Source: Icerya purchasi (Eukaryota > Arthropoda > Insecta > Hemiptera > Monophlebidae). From it: a DNA stretch of 64,000 bases. The translations under genes and the position numbers were made by a program. The stretch lies in the NCBI GenBank assembly GCA_039619475.1, contig CM077115.1:480388400-480452399 (forward strand), in the 5' to 3' direction. Below the pieces are notes generated by a model that saw nothing but the letters and a program-made list of their open reading frames with translations, searched no databases and was not told the DNA's origin. Each line of letters begins with the position of its first letter. The first letter of the stretch is position 1. This document shows, one piece after another, positions 33,225 to 45,843 of the stretch.

Positions 33225-33480
33225 AGTCCCATACCCTTGATAAGGTTTCATGGATTGTGAAGTGAAAATTCACAATGTACTGAGCCTAACGGCACTAATG
33301 AGAGTAGGGGGACCAGTTCCTTTCTACTTGGAATCCGCCTTTACCTTCCCAGATTTCTCTGGTATCCAATTATTTCAGGTTGGGTAAACTTGGGAGTGAT
33401 TCGAATCCGGAACGAGACAAGTCTCAAACTTGTGACCGCTGATTTGGTAGTCAAGTACCTTAACGACTAGGCTACCACGT
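33225..33480 (-). mobile_element. SINE-B, copy 2
   Basis: On the minus strand it starts GTGGTAGCCTAGTCGTTAAG (box A) and continues with AGTTTGAGACTTGTCTCG (diverged box B), ACCAGAGAAATCTGGGAAG and TTCACAATCCATGAAAC. The end is GACTTACTTTACT. Same order as the copies at 25.9 and 48.0 kb. Confidence 0.85.
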
Positions 33481-36400
33481 TTTTATAATGTCTAAAGGAA
33501 ATTTTTCCATTGTTCCAAATATATTTTGTGTTGCGTAAGTGTACGGTGGCCGGACTAAACAGCGATAGAGTTTTTACCATTTTTAATACTTTTTATGTCG
33601 TTTTAAATTTTAGCTTATAATTAATAATCGTGGCTAATTAAAAAGAAAATAAATAAATAAAGGAATTAAATTATGTTTTCAAAACCGAAAATATTGGTAT
33701 ATTTTTTTTTACGAACTTTCTTGAAATTATGGGTCGGCCGGATATTCTCGTATAATGTTTAACAGTTTTATATACCGGTCGATTGGTCAGTTTACTTTTT
33801 GGTCGACATGATCATTTTCCATTTCAAAAGCACAACTGTGTAACATTGAAAGCGGGAGTTTTCAAAAATTGTTGTTACTGCGGGCGATTAATTTACAGGA
33901 AAAAGAAATTTTTTGTAAAATTTCCTACCTCCCAAAAACAAATCAAATCAGAAAAAAACTTGCAAACCTAGTACATGTGTGAAACAGCGTGTGTACCATT
34001 TTTATTTGTTTTTGTCACAGAACCTTCACAAACTTGTTTTGCAACATGTTGTAACTTGAAATATTACTTTCCGGGATTAACAAAAAAATATGAAAAAAGT
34101 AATAAATGCGAATTTTTCCAATAAATTACACATCGGAAGAAACGGTAATATTAATCAATTGGTTTTGACCTTAATTAGGTACGTTAAAATTTTAAAAATA
34201 AATACATCTTCTACTGTTCTCTGACGAAAAAATCTAAAAAAAATCACTAATTTTAATGTTCTCTTCATACGACTAAGGAGCGAAAGGAGAGATTAAAAAT
34301 CGAAATAATTCTAACAAAAGTAGTGTATATATCTCTCTCAGATATTAATGTTTGAATAATAATCTGGTTTAATTGTGCTGACTTTACCTAAGAAATGGCA
34401 TACGGTACTCGCGTTTTAACAGAGGTTCTTTTTTTTTTTTTTCATGGGTTTGTCAACGAGCACATTAGCTTAAAAAAGAAGGGGAAAATAAAATTCTTAA
34501 ACATTTAAGGATAGAGGATAAAAATAATTCGAAGACAGGAATAACAAAAGTAGAAGGAAATGAAAGAAATAGCGAATTTCAGGAGTACGATTTTCAAAAG
34601 GAAAGATGAAACATCGATCAACATCACAGATGAAAAGAACAAGATGAAAACCGAGGACTACGATTAAAGCGAAGACGACGAGTAGCCGAGATTGTGAAAC
34701 GTTTAAAAGAGGGCAAATATTTAGAAAACTACGGATGGGGAGACGAGATGGCTGAATAGAGAGGTAAAAGGAGGCAGGTTTAAAAAATGAAGAAAAAAAG
34801 GAATTAAGCCGTTGTTTGAAATAAGTCATTTAAGGAAAAAATAACAATATTGTACGCTAAAAATGTGCCCAAAAATTTTCTACTACCGCCTTAATGACCC
34901 CCCCATGCGCGACCAGGAGGAATCCGCAGAAGATCTATCTTGATCATCATGGATGAGGGAGTGTATGAGAAGTATTACGTAATCGGAAAAGGGAGCAAGA
35001 AGAGGAGATCTGATAGCTTGCAGAATACTTTTAGAATTCGAGATTATGAACACCGTGTGGTCATTCTATTAAGTTGTTGTCTTTTGCCGGCATAGCTACT
35101 TTTTTTGTTCGCATCAGAGCTTAATAGAATTAGTCTGTATTGTTAAAAATAAATATTCCGAGGACTCCAAAAAAAAAAGTAATAATAATCGGCATTTATT
35201 AATTAATAAATTATAAAAAAAAAATCTTCCATCAACGTTCCGGTTAGAATTAGCATTTGTGGGGTTTAGGGAAAAACGGAACTGAGGTCATCGAAGAAAA
35301 TACAATTTAAACAATTGTGGCATTTTATTGACAAAAAAAAAAAAAAGGTATATGTGCATTACGCAAAAATGTAATTAAAATTATAACATGTTGCACGAGC
35401 ATATGCGGGGAGATATATGGAAAATATCTTTTTACTGAAAACATTTTTTTGTTTGCTCATATCCGACAAACTATTTTCACTGACTTTGGATTAGACTTTT
35501 TTAAAAGCTCCAAACTGTATCTTCTTTTTTTTTCTCGGCTCTAAAGCCGGTACGTCTGTAAATCAATTTATACGATAAAGGATTATACTCCGTTTATTTC
35601 CTGGTTTTATTTCATAATATATATATATCATATATATGACTTCATAGCTTTGATAGCCAATATTTACCTCAATTATGATATGTTTTCTTCACGTTAGTTT
35701 CAATATAAACTCCAAGATGCTTGACATCATCTTTAGTTCAAATAAATATAATCAGAACGAATTTTGTCTCGTGATAATACGCGACGCTCGAATGGTTCTT
35801 GATTCTGATTCCTTGTCGAAAATTTTCCACACGTACGTCGGTGTCTTGATAAAGTTATAATTAGGTGAAATAATTAAAAAAGGAACGGAATAAACGTTTA
35901 CAATACGAAGAAAAATGTAACGACTCACCCTTTCAAATTACATTAACAGAGATGGATGGACAATAGAACAAACACAGAACGTAACTAAAGTAACAATAAT
36001 AGAGGAAACGAACTAAATAAATGTAGATGAGCAAGGTACGTAGCAAGAAGTGAAGAAGAAATACGGATTGAATAACAGTGTAGCAAGCGCGGATAGATAG
36101 ATGGGAGTGTGATCTAAAATCTTTCGAACAAAAATTGATGGCAGAAAGTGTAAGATCGAGCAATGTGGATGAAAATCCCTCCGTTTAAGAATAAACTGAT
36201 AAAAAAAAAAAAAAGAGGAGGAAAAATTTTAAGACATTCCTAATAATTTTGATTTGTTTATTGAGCGATGATGCGGATATGCAGCTGAACGGTATTTTCC
36301 TCTTCTCCGAGAATGATTACTATTCGATAGCGCTTGGTGATTGTTGTTATTGAAGGAATCGTCACCTAATTTCCCCAGTTGTACGGTTTACGCCGATAGA

Positions 36401-36509
36401 AAATTGTGGTCTCTTCTTGATGGCGATTGAAATTTGTCTAAACTAGTTTAAATTGCTAGATGGAAAAATTGAACATTTTTTACAGCGTCTTAACTTCCGG
36501 ATTCCTAAC
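33481..36509. other. No gene recognised
   Basis: A 3-kb AT-rich stretch. Frames such as 34497-34829 (minus) and 35933-36163 (minus) are low-complexity and have no motif. A-runs lie near 35161 and 35335, and a TA-rich stretch is at 35620. Confidence 0.45.
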
Positions 36510-37900
36510 TCTCGAGGAAATATGAATTGCTTAGTGCAACCTTGTTTATTTCTTATATCACCTATATAAATGCATGTGTCGCTCCGTCTGTTAGCACCCG
36601 GCTCTACTTTGACAACTTGAACATTTTCGTATTCTCCAGTTTTCCAATGAATGCTCAAAAAATCCTGCAAAAACTATTACAGAACTACAATCCTTGTGTA
36701 ACAACAACGGTCTTGTGTTTTCTCCATCTAAGTCTATCTCTGTTGATTTCTATAGTGGATGTCAAAACTCCTCTGCCATCCGTCTCAACCTAGAAAACTC
36801 TTCACTTCATTACTTTCCTTAACCTACTGTTTGATCGTAAGCTAACTTGGCGTCCTCACATATCCAACCTTAAAGTTAAATGTCACAAATTCCTATCTAT
36901 CCTTAAATATTTATCAAACGCAAAATATAATGTACCGCCGAAAACTCTTCTTTTCATATACAAATCCTTAGTCCTTTCCAAAATAGACGACGGGCCCTAG
37001 GCGTATCCTTCAACCAGCCCTTCCATACTTAAATCTCTTGATTCAATACACAGCTCATCGTATGATATTTACCGTACATAGAACCTCATCGTCTGTTAGT
37101 TTATGTGCCTTGTGTTAGGTACCCCTCCACTAGAGTATTTCAGAAACTTTTATTATCACCGTGATACCTTGCTCTTTTTTCTCGTAATCGTTCTTTTCTT
37201 ATCCACATAAATGACTTCCCCATTATGCCCAGAGTTCCCTAATGACCCATTCCCGGAAATCCTAGCTCTTCTATCGCAGCACAATGTGAGCGTAATTTTC
37301 TTCCCCGACCTGGCACCTACCACCGCGATCCCATCGTGGACCCCTTTGAATATTAATATTGATTTTTCTTTGATAAAATATAAATAAGCCCTTGCATCGG
37401 AATATCGTTCAGTTAACAACAGCTACAATTCAAAAATACCCCGACTATGGGCGCCAGCCATGCTAGGATTCCTGGAAGTGATCGCGTCGATACATCGCCC
37501 GAGTAGCATTATACTGCTCCTTGCCTAATAATAGCCCTCCTCCACCTTATCTATCAAACATAATTTTTAATAATCTCACGTCCTCGTAGAAAATGCATGT
37601 CAAACTTTCTTAAGGCTAATTAAACCCTCAGTTAAACCGTGGCGGCCAGAAAAAAACATTTCCCGCAGAGATTTCTGTGCCCTTAGTCACCTACGCGCGG
37701 GTCGCATATCCTTATCGCATAATTTTATTTTTCAGAGAGCCCCCTCCCCTATGAATTGTTCTTTCTGCTGTCAATGTGTTGCCCCTTCAACTCCCCACAT
37801 ACTGGGTGACTATCCAGCACTCTCACTTCATTCGCCCCTTCTTATAAATAACAAAATAGTTACTAACCCTTTTTGAGAATTCTCCCAGTGCAATTTCACC
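36510..37900 (+). mobile_element. LINE 3' fragment b: RT end to Cys/His knuckle
   Basis: LSATLFISYI and STRLYFDNLNIFVFSS (36520-36640) correspond to RT motif B/C; the YxDD box reads YFDN, so it is dead. Then come GLVFSPSKSIS-like, LLFDRKLTWRPHISNLK (36830-36870), PPKTLLFIYKSLVLSK and SLDSIHSS. Around 37620-37830 the C-terminal block reads DFCALSHLRAGRISLSHNFI then CSFCCQCVAPSTPHILGDYP, a Cys/His knuckle. RNase H is not recognisable between them, suggesting deletion or heavy decay. 5'-truncated and multiply frameshifted. Confidence 0.7.
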
Positions 37901-38039
37901 TGTGACATAATTTATTAAAATTAGTGGAATAGGCAGTTATTTATAAGAATAAACCGCGCAACCTCGTACTGTAATAGCCACCGCAGTTAAGCACTGTTCA
38001 TTTCTCTATGGTTGTGCCTCTAAGTCCCGACTCTCTAAA

Positions 38040-39380
38040 TTGGATATAATCTAAAATTCTTGCCTTCGTCTACGCCTTGGTGCTCTTAAATTCTCTCCAG
38101 TTCCAGCAATCCTTGCCGAATCTAATACACCACCTCTTTCTATTCTCAAATCTTATTCGGGCTATCGTTTTCTTACTAAGCGTCTCCCACTCGCGTCTAT
38201 TATTCTTATCCGTTACTATCTTTCCATTTCTGGGAACTGGCACTTCGTGCCTAGGAAAACCCTTATTTTATCTCTCATATGCTTTCGGCTCAGTTCTTTT
38301 TTCCTTACATAACGTCCTTTGTCAATCTCCCTTATTTTTCTTTTAATTTCGTTGATCTCTGCCGTCCCTCAAATATGTTTACTATACCTAAGCTCTTTAA
38401 ATTTCTTCTATACGCCCTAATTAGACAGGAACTCCATAGTACTATCAATTCTCAATTTCCTTCACACGCAACCATGTTTACAGATTGGGTGGTGTCGGTG
38501 CATCTTTTATCCTACCTGATTTTGGCTTTTCAGAATCTTTTCGTCTTCCTTCTTTCTGTTCCACATTCATAAACGAATTAATGACTATCCTACGTTCCAT
38601 TATTTTCATTTCCTCCAATCACCTTTCCTCTAAATTCTTGATTATATCTGACTTCATGACCGCCCTCCAATTCATTCTCCCCTACCTGATCATTCCTGTG
38701 ATTTTATCATACTCCGCATACGCTCAATTATCCGCGTTCTTTCTTCCGTTCATTCCATTCAAATTGGTTTGCTGTGGGTTCTTAGTCATTCAGGTATCTT
38801 TGGTAATGAAGCGACGGACTCCTTGGCTCGGGTTGCTGCCTCTTCTCACTTCTTCTTTAAAAAAATCCCATCGTCTAATCTCCTTCCGCTGTGCAAAGGT
38901 TTTTATCTCAGATTGTGGTATCGGGTATATATGCTTCCTCTTTCTTTAACAATTGTTCTTTTTATCTGTCTACACAACCTAGTCTTCCTGTTAATCCGTG
39001 GTTCTATTTGCTTCCTTCACTTCGTTGTTTTGTTGTTGTCTTCATTGTTCGTCTGCGCTCTTAAGTCATACTTTCTTCCTCCCATTTTCGTTTTTCGTTG
39101 GTTCTCCACTCAAACAAAGAGCGTGTTTGTGATGCTGATCACGTGTTTATTAAGTGTTCATCTCTTTCTGCTGCTTTCTATTCCAGTTTGCTACGACTTA
39201 GTCTCCCTACTCCATATTGCGCCTCTTATATTCTATCTTTTCCTTCTCCACACATTGTTCCTTTTATTTGGTCCTTTCTCCTAACAATATCTGACCGTAT
39301 CAAGATGTAATTGACTCCTTCCTTTTCTAATTGTTTCTGGGGAAAGGTCCCCGGTTGGTGAGTCCAAACAAAAAAAAAAA
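38040..39380 (+). mobile_element. LINE 3' fragment c: RT thumb, RNase H, knuckle
   Basis: LGALKFSPVPAILAESNTPP (38070-38130) is the RT-to-RNase H junction typical of I/Jockey LINEs. RNase H follows in shifted frames: VGASFILPDFGFSESFRLP, STFINELMTILRSI (Glu block), SKFLIISDFMTALQ (Asp block) and LSHSGIFGNEATDSLARVAA (last block, 38780-38840). The C-terminal knuckle shows CDADHVFIKCSSLS near 39130. An A-run at 39367-39382 may be its tail. Lies just after fragment b, with a different sequence, so the two are separate insertions or a rearranged pair. Confidence 0.75.
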
Positions 39381-40020
39381 AAAGCACGTTACAAGGTGTT
39401 GCGTCTACAGAAAAAAAAAAAAAACGGTAAAAGGAAAGTTAAAGAAAGGAATTTCATATGAAAATTCTTCCGCCTGTAGGAACTACAGAACCACATTTAG
39501 CTTTAAAAAAAAATTATGACCAAACGCTGAAAACATACAAAGATTTTTTAAACGTTTTTTTGCAATGAATATTGAACATCAGCATTCACTTTCCTTTGTT
39601 AGCTGCCTTCATTTCTTCTATCTCTAATCGTATTTTTTATATAACCTGTCACTCCACATGTCTTTCTATTCTTCTAATCTTTTGTGTTGGGTGAATGTCC
39701 TGTACTAAGGTGCCCATAAAATAAAATAAAAAAAAACATTCTTTGGTACCCATATGGGATCATCACTGAACAATTTCTAATAAATAAACGGTCCCGTTAT
39801 ACATCTAGTAATATTATATGTGATTATTCCATCAACGATGAGCTTTTAAATGGCGCTAAGGCGGTTTTAAATTCATTTCCTTTATTTAAATATATATTTC
39901 AATAATAGTTAACATTGGTAATATTTTAACTTGTTATCTGGGTGTATTAATAATCCGTTTTTCTTCCAACTTCGTCTCTTTTAAGTTCATCGCTTTTTAA
40001 GTTAATATTATTTACATTTC
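39381..40020. other. Probable LINE 3' UTR piece, otherwise no gene
   Basis: At 39690-39737 the sequence TGAATGTCCTGTACTAAGGT followed by GCCCATAAAATAAAATAAAA and an A-run looks like a retrotransposon 3' end. Nothing coding. Confidence 0.4.
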
Positions 40021-40128
40021 TGTAGCGCCTCCAAGCTGGACCTTTCGGCTAAGGGAGTAAACCCTAACAGAAAATCCTGCGGCAGGCAAGGGGAAACCAC
40101 CGCAGTATCTTCCCAAGAGCACCATGAA

Positions 40129-41808
40129 ATGTCAAGAAAACGGATAGATTTTGTGCCATGCGATCCGACTAGCAATCGGCGTTCTGACGTCCGGGGTCAG
40201 AATGTGAAATATGCTACCGGGCCTTTTAAGATACGAAATATAAATAGATTCGGAACGTGGAATGTTCGTGGACTTTTGGCTCCAGGCAAACTGAGGATTG
40301 TGGAGAGCGAGCTTATGAGACACAACATTCCAATCTGCGGGCTTGCAGAAACTCATTATAACCAGACTGGTCATTTTGAAACAAGGGATTTTAATGTTTA
40401 CGCTTCTAGTAACAGTAATTCACACAGAGAAGGAGTGGCTTTCTTGGTAATGAAAAGGTACAATTATATTGTAAAAGGATATCAAGCAATCAGCAATCGT
40501 ATAATTATGTTGAATCTAAAAATAGAACCCATTAACATGAATCTGATGCAGGTATGCGCCCCAACAACTGACGCGGATGATACAGAAATTCAGTCTTTCT
40601 ATGATGCACTGGCAGATACGCTAAACTCGCTTCCACGTAGAGAAATTGCAGTTGTGATGGGAGACTTTAATGCCAAGATAGGCGATACAAGTGCTGACGA
40701 CCACATTCGTGATTTTGTTGGTAAGTTTGGAATCGGAAAGCGTAATGCAAGAGGGGAAGATCTAATTCAGTTTGCAGCTGACTCTCAGATGCCAATTATG
40801 AACACAATGTTCCAACATCATCCTCGTAGGAGAGTCACATGGGTATCACCTGGCGACAGATATAGAAATCAAATCGACTATATACTTGTGAACAAGAGAT
40901 GGAAGTCATCGTGTAAAAATGTGAAAACGCTACCAGGCGCAGAATGTGGGTCAGACCATAGATTGCTGATGATGGAATTCCGGTTAAGACTCCACGCGCC
41001 AGAAAAATGCAAATTGAATCCCAGAATGAAAATTACAAAACCAGAAACTTTCAAACTAGCCTTGAACAGAATAGCGCAACCCCAAATACAACCTGTCGGA
41101 ATATCACCTGATCAACAATGGACTGAGTTAAAACAGAAAATACAGCAAGCTTACTACACGTCACAACCGTGTAATTCAACCAAAACATGGAAGCATTGGT
41201 TCTCAGAGGATACGATAGCAGCCATTGAAGAACGACGAAATTTGGCTCATGGGTGTGACCACTACGAAGAAAAGAGAAAACACTTAAGCCGGATAATTAA
41301 TAAATTAAGTCGCAGAGATAAAAATAAACATCTATCATCTATTTGCGAGGAGGTTCAATCGCACGCTGAGAAAAATAAAACAGGTTTCCTCTTTAAGAAA
41401 ATACGTTTAGTAGCAAGGGAATTTAAAATGAGAAAGCTGATATTGCGTGACGAAAACAATATGGTTAGGACTGGTTTCGAAGAAGTGGCTGAAGTATGGA
41501 GGAAGTACTGCGTCAAATTATACAGTGCCGCGGATGAAAATGAAATCGCTAACACTGCACTTCATAATTTTCCTGAACCGGAACCAGAAATTTTGCTAGA
41601 GGAGGTTGCGAACGCTATTGCATATCTGAAGATAAATAAGTCTCCAGGCCCAGACGGTATCCCCGTTGAAGTTTTCAAGGCTGCCGGAGAAAAAATTACA
41701 AAAACAATTTACCACATCTGTAACGCCGTTTGGTTTTCAGGTGAGTGGCCGGAGGAATGGTGTCAGACGACCTATATTACTCTGCACAAGAAAGGATCAC
41801 CCGAATAA
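40129..41808 (+). CDS. RTE endonuclease and RT N-terminus
   Basis: 559 codons from an ATG. The apurinic-type endonuclease has all signature blocks: FGTWNVRGLLAPGKL, ICGLAETHYNQTGHF (catalytic Glu), VVMGDFNAKIGD, RNQIDYILVNKRWKS and CGSDHRLLMMEF (Asp-His). The basic linker (about residues 290-470) leads into RT block INKSPGPDGIPVEVFKAAGE and WPEEWCQTTYITLHKKGSPE. The frame then hits TAA where the protein should continue with NYRTISLT. The downstream frame supplies that block, so a single-base change near 41805 splits the ORF. The true start may be upstream, as the leader is also partly open. Confidence 0.85.
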   Translation: MSRKRIDFVPCDPTSNRRSDVRGQNVKYATGPFKIRNINRFGTWNVRGLLAPGKLRIVESELMRHNIPICGLAETHYNQTGHFETRDFNVYASSNSNSHREGVAFLVMKRYNYIVKGYQAISNRIIMLNLKIEPINMNLMQVCAPTTDADDTEIQSFYDALADTLNSLPRREIAVVMGDFNAKIGDTSADDHIRDFVGKFGIGKRNARGEDLIQFAADSQMPIMNTMFQHHPRRRVTWVSPGDRYRNQIDYILVNKRWKSSCKNVKTLPGAECGSDHRLLMMEFRLRLHAPEKCKLNPRMKITKPETFKLALNRIAQPQIQPVGISPDQQWTELKQKIQQAYYTSQPCNSTKTWKHWFSEDTIAAIEERRNLAHGCDHYEEKRKHLSRIINKLSRRDKNKHLSSICEEVQSHAEKNKTGFLFKKIRLVAREFKMRKLILRDENNMVRTGFEEVAEVWRKYCVKLYSAADENEIANTALHNFPEPEPEILLEEVANAIAYLKINKSPGPDGIPVEVFKAAGEKITKTIYHICNAVWFSGEWPEEWCQTTYITLHKKGSPE

Positions 41809-43136
41809 ACTATCGGACTATCTCACTGACAGCGCATATAAGCAAAGTGATGATCAAAATTATATACGATCGTTTGTATGCTCTGATGCACATTCAAATT
41901 CCGCCAGAGCAGGCTGGCTTTACAAAGGGAAGAGGTACAAGAGAACAGATCCTCAATCTTAGATTACTTGTTGAAAAAGCGCGCGAATATAATATTCCAG
42001 CTGTGCTCTGTTTCGTAGATTATAAGAAGGCTTTCGACTGTGTGCATTTGTCGAAAATGTGGTCGATATTAATGGATTTGGGCGCGCCAGCACATTTAGT
42101 GTGTCTGATTAAGCAGCTATACGAAAAAACTTCAGCAAAAGTCCGGATAAACAATGGGATTTACTCGAAAAAGTTTTACCCCGCGCGGGGTGTACGCCAG
42201 GGCTGTACCCTTTCACCGCTACTTTTTAACTTATATGGTGAATTCATAATGCGCAGAATACTGGAAATCGATACAGCAAATGGTACAGTCAACTGGGATG
42301 GAGGTATCTCGGTTGGTGGGATGTACATCTCTAATCTCCGATATGCGGATGACACTACGTTAGTAGCAAAAAACGCAGAGGAAATGTCATATATTCTGGA
42401 TCGCCTGGTAAAAATCAATGCAGAATATGGCCTCCAAGTGAACAAAGCCAAAACCAAAATAATGATCGCCGACCGTCTGGAGAATAACCGCCCAACAATA
42501 CGTGAAATTGAGGGTATTGAAGTAGTAAGCCGCTTTACATATTTAGGCTCTATAGTGGAAAACAGCGGAGGATGTAAAAATGAGATACGCCACAGAGCAC
42601 AGATTACACGAAGCGCAATGAGCCGTTTAAAAAGAATTTGGGCTGACTCCGCTGTTAGTAAAGGTGTAAAGATTCGGCTAGTGAACTCCCTCGTCTTCTC
42701 AGTATTCCTGTATAGTGCAGAGACCTGGTCATTGACCAGCGCAGACAAAAAACGTATAGACGCACTCGAAATGTGGTGCTGGAGGCGTATGCTGCGTGTC
42801 CCATGGACAGCCAGGAGAACAAATGTCTCCATAATAAATGAGATTGGTAACCCGAAGAGGCTATCATCTGCAGTGCTCTGCAGGATACTGCGGTATTTTG
42901 GTCATGTGATCAGAGCGAACAATTTGGAAACGGTGCTCGTCCAAGGAAAGGTCAATGGAAAAAGGAGTCGAGGTCGTGCGCCGACTAGATGGACGGACGC
43001 AGTGTGCACAGCTGCTGGTCATACCTTTCAGGATTGTGTACACATCGCAAGGGATCGGAATTGTTGGCGCAGTCTGATCAACCGGGTGACAGATCATGGT
43101 CACGATACCCCTACATGGGGTGAAACGATTCGATAG
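41806..43136 (+). CDS. RTE reverse transcriptase, after frameshift
   Basis: The continuous frame begins with NYRTISLTAHISKVMIKIIY and contains PPEQAGFTKGRGTREQI, VDYKKAFDCV (motif A, catalytic Asp), ARGVRQGCTLSPLLFNLY (motif B), LRYADDTTLVA (motif C, both Asp present), TYLGSIV and FLYSAETWSLT. The C-terminal part, ALEMWCWRRMLRVPWTARRT and RGRAPTRWTDAV, is typical of RTE proteins. The open frame starts at 41745 in another phase of the upstream coding region, but homologous coding begins near 41806. All catalytic RT residues are intact, so damage is minimal. Confidence 0.9.
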
Positions 43137-43289
43137 ATAGATTTGTTATGTATGTATTGAAATGTTACACATAAACAAAAATACACTATAAGTATTAAAG
43201 TAAATATGAAGAAATCCAACGTGTTTCTTAGTAACGAACTACATGTTCGTGGTATGTTTGTTATATTACTAAAAATTTGTTTACAATCG

Positions 43290-43607
43290 TATAAGTTGAA
43301 GTATGTGTGAGGATTATTTAAAATACGAACAAAGGCGTCTAGGTTTGATAATCGCTGTGAAATTAAATTTCCAAAATTGTGTTGTTTTCATTTTCAATCC
43401 CTCTGGCGGGAGTACGCGGACACACACACAATCGCACACTTATTTTTTCTCACTTCCGATATTACTTAGATTTCTGAACTCGAAAAACAAAAAAAAATGT
43501 TAACGTGATAAAACAAAACCAAAGAAAAATATATACGACTAACATATAACTTCTTTTTTTTTTCAGGTTCAGCAATCAAAGAAATATCAGAGGTGAGAAA
43601 AGTATGT

Positions 43608-43643
<36 letters not shown>

Positions 43644-43770
43644 CTGTGTGGCCCGCCGGATGGATTGAGGATGGAAAGAACGAAATTTTGGAAATTTTAT
43701 TTCACCGCGACTATCAAACCTAAACATCTTGTTCGTATTTTAAATAATCCTCGCATCTCTCAACTTATTG
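43290..43770. repeat. Long imperfect hairpin with CA/GT microsatellites
   Basis: Left arm about 43290-43515, right arm about 43550-43770. ATAAGTTGAAGTATG, GGATTATTTAAAATACGAAC, AGGTTTGATAATCGC, AAATTTCCAAAATT and CCCTCTGGCGGG on the left all have complements in the right order on the right. A short (CA)n at 43420-43438 faces a long (GT)n at 43602-43640. The loop is about 35 bases. Probably a foldback-type element; it has no coding capacity. Confidence 0.8.
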
Positions 43771-44689
43771 TGGTTGATATACAAGAAGAAAAAAAAAAAC
43801 AATCAATTTGTACACGCACACGAAGCATCAATAAGGTAGCTTTCAAATGACGTTTGTACTATATAAACCAGTCTTCCAATTTAGCGCAAATCGGAATATA
43901 AGAAAAAACTTAAAATTCCATTACATGACGTCATGGAAATACGGAATTTCCATTTAGTGGCCGACCAGAACAGTATGACTAAATATATTGTTTAGTTTTG
44001 TTTTTGTATTTTTCATTCACTAATGTTCATCGTTTTAATCTGTGACGTTGTTTAGGGAAATTACATAAATTACGGTTTACAATATAGGAAAAACTGGTCA
44101 TTATTATAATAATTATTTTATATATTAAAAAGAAATTTCGTAAGTTCACAGTGAATTTTAATTTAAAATTTTTTAATGTTCTATCTTCCGCTAATGAAAA
44201 AAAATTCATAAATTTTAATAGATTCCTTCACAAAAATTAGATTAATTAAATATTAATTAGACAGCTACGATCCTCCATTATCTAGACACCAAAAATCGTA
44301 AAAAAACTCCAAGAATATATGTAAGATGAAATTTAAACCAATCCCTAAAATGATCATTCGAAAATTCATAACTCTCCATTCAATTTGTTCATTAAACGCA
44401 AAATTTAAAATACGCAACAAAAATCAAAAATATTCTCATAAAATATAAAAATTTTTGACAATCAGTTCTTCAATCAGCTAAGTATGTCAAACATATAATA
44501 CATCGAAACTAATTTTTTTTTTTTGTATAAATTGAGTTCATTTTGAAAATGATTTTTTTTTTTTTATTATTTTCATAACCCGGATTTCGACTTTTGGTCA
44601 GCTTCTAAGAAACCTATTTATTCGTTCACTTTTCTATATTTTTATGTATTGTTATTCTTAATAATTCGTGAAAATACTTACATTCTATT
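43771..44689. other. No gene recognised
   Basis: AT-rich DNA. No supported feature. Confidence 0.45.
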
Positions 44690-45750
44690 GCCAGAGGGAA
44701 ATTGTTCAGTTGATTATTAATTACAGAATAAGTTATACCATCTAACCTTGGAGAAGAATCCCTCTTCTTATGCAATGCAAAATAAAGTTCTGCGTACGAA
44801 ATAGGCTGTAGCAGACAATGTACTTCATTATTATTTGATGCCTGTTCTAGTTCTGTTGTTTCATTTATATTAGGAGCGTACTGTGGATAAATTCACTAAA
44901 CCAGCTGTCATCAGTAACCTTACTGCTATGTCTGTATTTACCTTTGAATCGTTTCGTTAATGTCCATAGTTCTTTTAAGGATGTGTTTCAACTAAACTCC
45001 TTACAAAATTTCCTCCAAACATCTCTTTTTGACGTCTTGAGTAGTTTTCGGGTCTCTGCTGCAATTTTTTTGTACACAGGGTATGAATCCATGGAACCTT
45101 TTTGACGGAAATCTCCAAGAGTCTTATTCCGTTCTTTCACGTTTGTGTCGCATATATTATTCCACCAGGTGATGGGTTTCCTTTTATCCATGTACAATTA
45201 CGGTTTCGGTACCGATTGTTGTAGTGCTGAAAGAACGATATCCCGAAAAAAGTAGTATCTTTCCAGGGGCGCATTTGAAGTTTCTATATTTGTTAAATTT
45301 AGATCTACTAAGTTCTTAAAGATGTTCCAATTCGCTTTTTAAAATTTCCAGCGTAAGATGTTGCTTTGATATTGATGCGGGTGATGGTTACCAGTATTTG
45401 TCTCGCCTATGTTCACATTAATAATAATTTGATAATGATCACTTCCCAGGAGAATCGTTAAAACATTCCAAGAACAGTCAAGAACCACATCGGCCGATAC
45501 GAGAGATAAGTCGATAGGGTTGTTATGATTACCAGGATTTCCAATTTTTGTTGGTGATTCGTCGTTGAGTAAAGACATGTTGAAATTAGAGATTAATTCA
45601 AGTACACTCATTTTTTTATTGTTTTGACTGCAGCCCCAATATCTATACAATGCATTAAAATCTCCACCTAGTATGACTGTTTTATTATCTAAGGTATCTA
45701 AAGTCTCTACAAAGTATCAATATATATAATGTGATTTTTTTTTTGAGTTG

Positions 45751-45767
45751 GGGGGGGGGGGGGGGTA
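45751..45767. repeat. G homopolymer
   Basis: An uninterrupted run of about 17 G, which on the LINE coding strand is a poly-C inside endonuclease. A likely site of length error. Confidence 0.85.
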
Positions 45768-45843
45768 ATAAGATATAAATACAGCAAAAAATTTCCCAAT
45801 AGTTGCAGAAACACTTATAGCATTAGACCTGGTATTGTTATAC

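Larger units (their letters stand above)
40021..43141 (+). mobile_element. RTE-clade non-LTR retrotransposon, nearly intact
   Basis: A short GC-richer 5' leader (from about 40021), then endonuclease and RT in one ORF broken by a single frameshift near 41805, and a short 3' end with GATAGATAGAT immediately after the stop (43131-43141). No ORF1 knuckle protein and no RNase H: this compact endonuclease-RT plan with a microsatellite-like tail is the RTE layout. It is the least decayed element in the window. 5' end and target duplication are not precisely determined. Confidence 0.85.

Noticed and set aside
34497..34829. 110-codon minus-strand hydrophobic frame
   Set aside because: Arises from purine-rich DNA on the plus strand; low complexity and no start context or homologous motif.
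42176..42832. 218-codon minus-strand frame
   Set aside because: Lies opposite the RTE reverse transcriptase and mirrors its codon structure; no independent motif.
43593..43850. Plus-strand ORF with Cys-Val repeats
   Set aside because: The Cys-Val stretch is just the (GT)n microsatellite translated.
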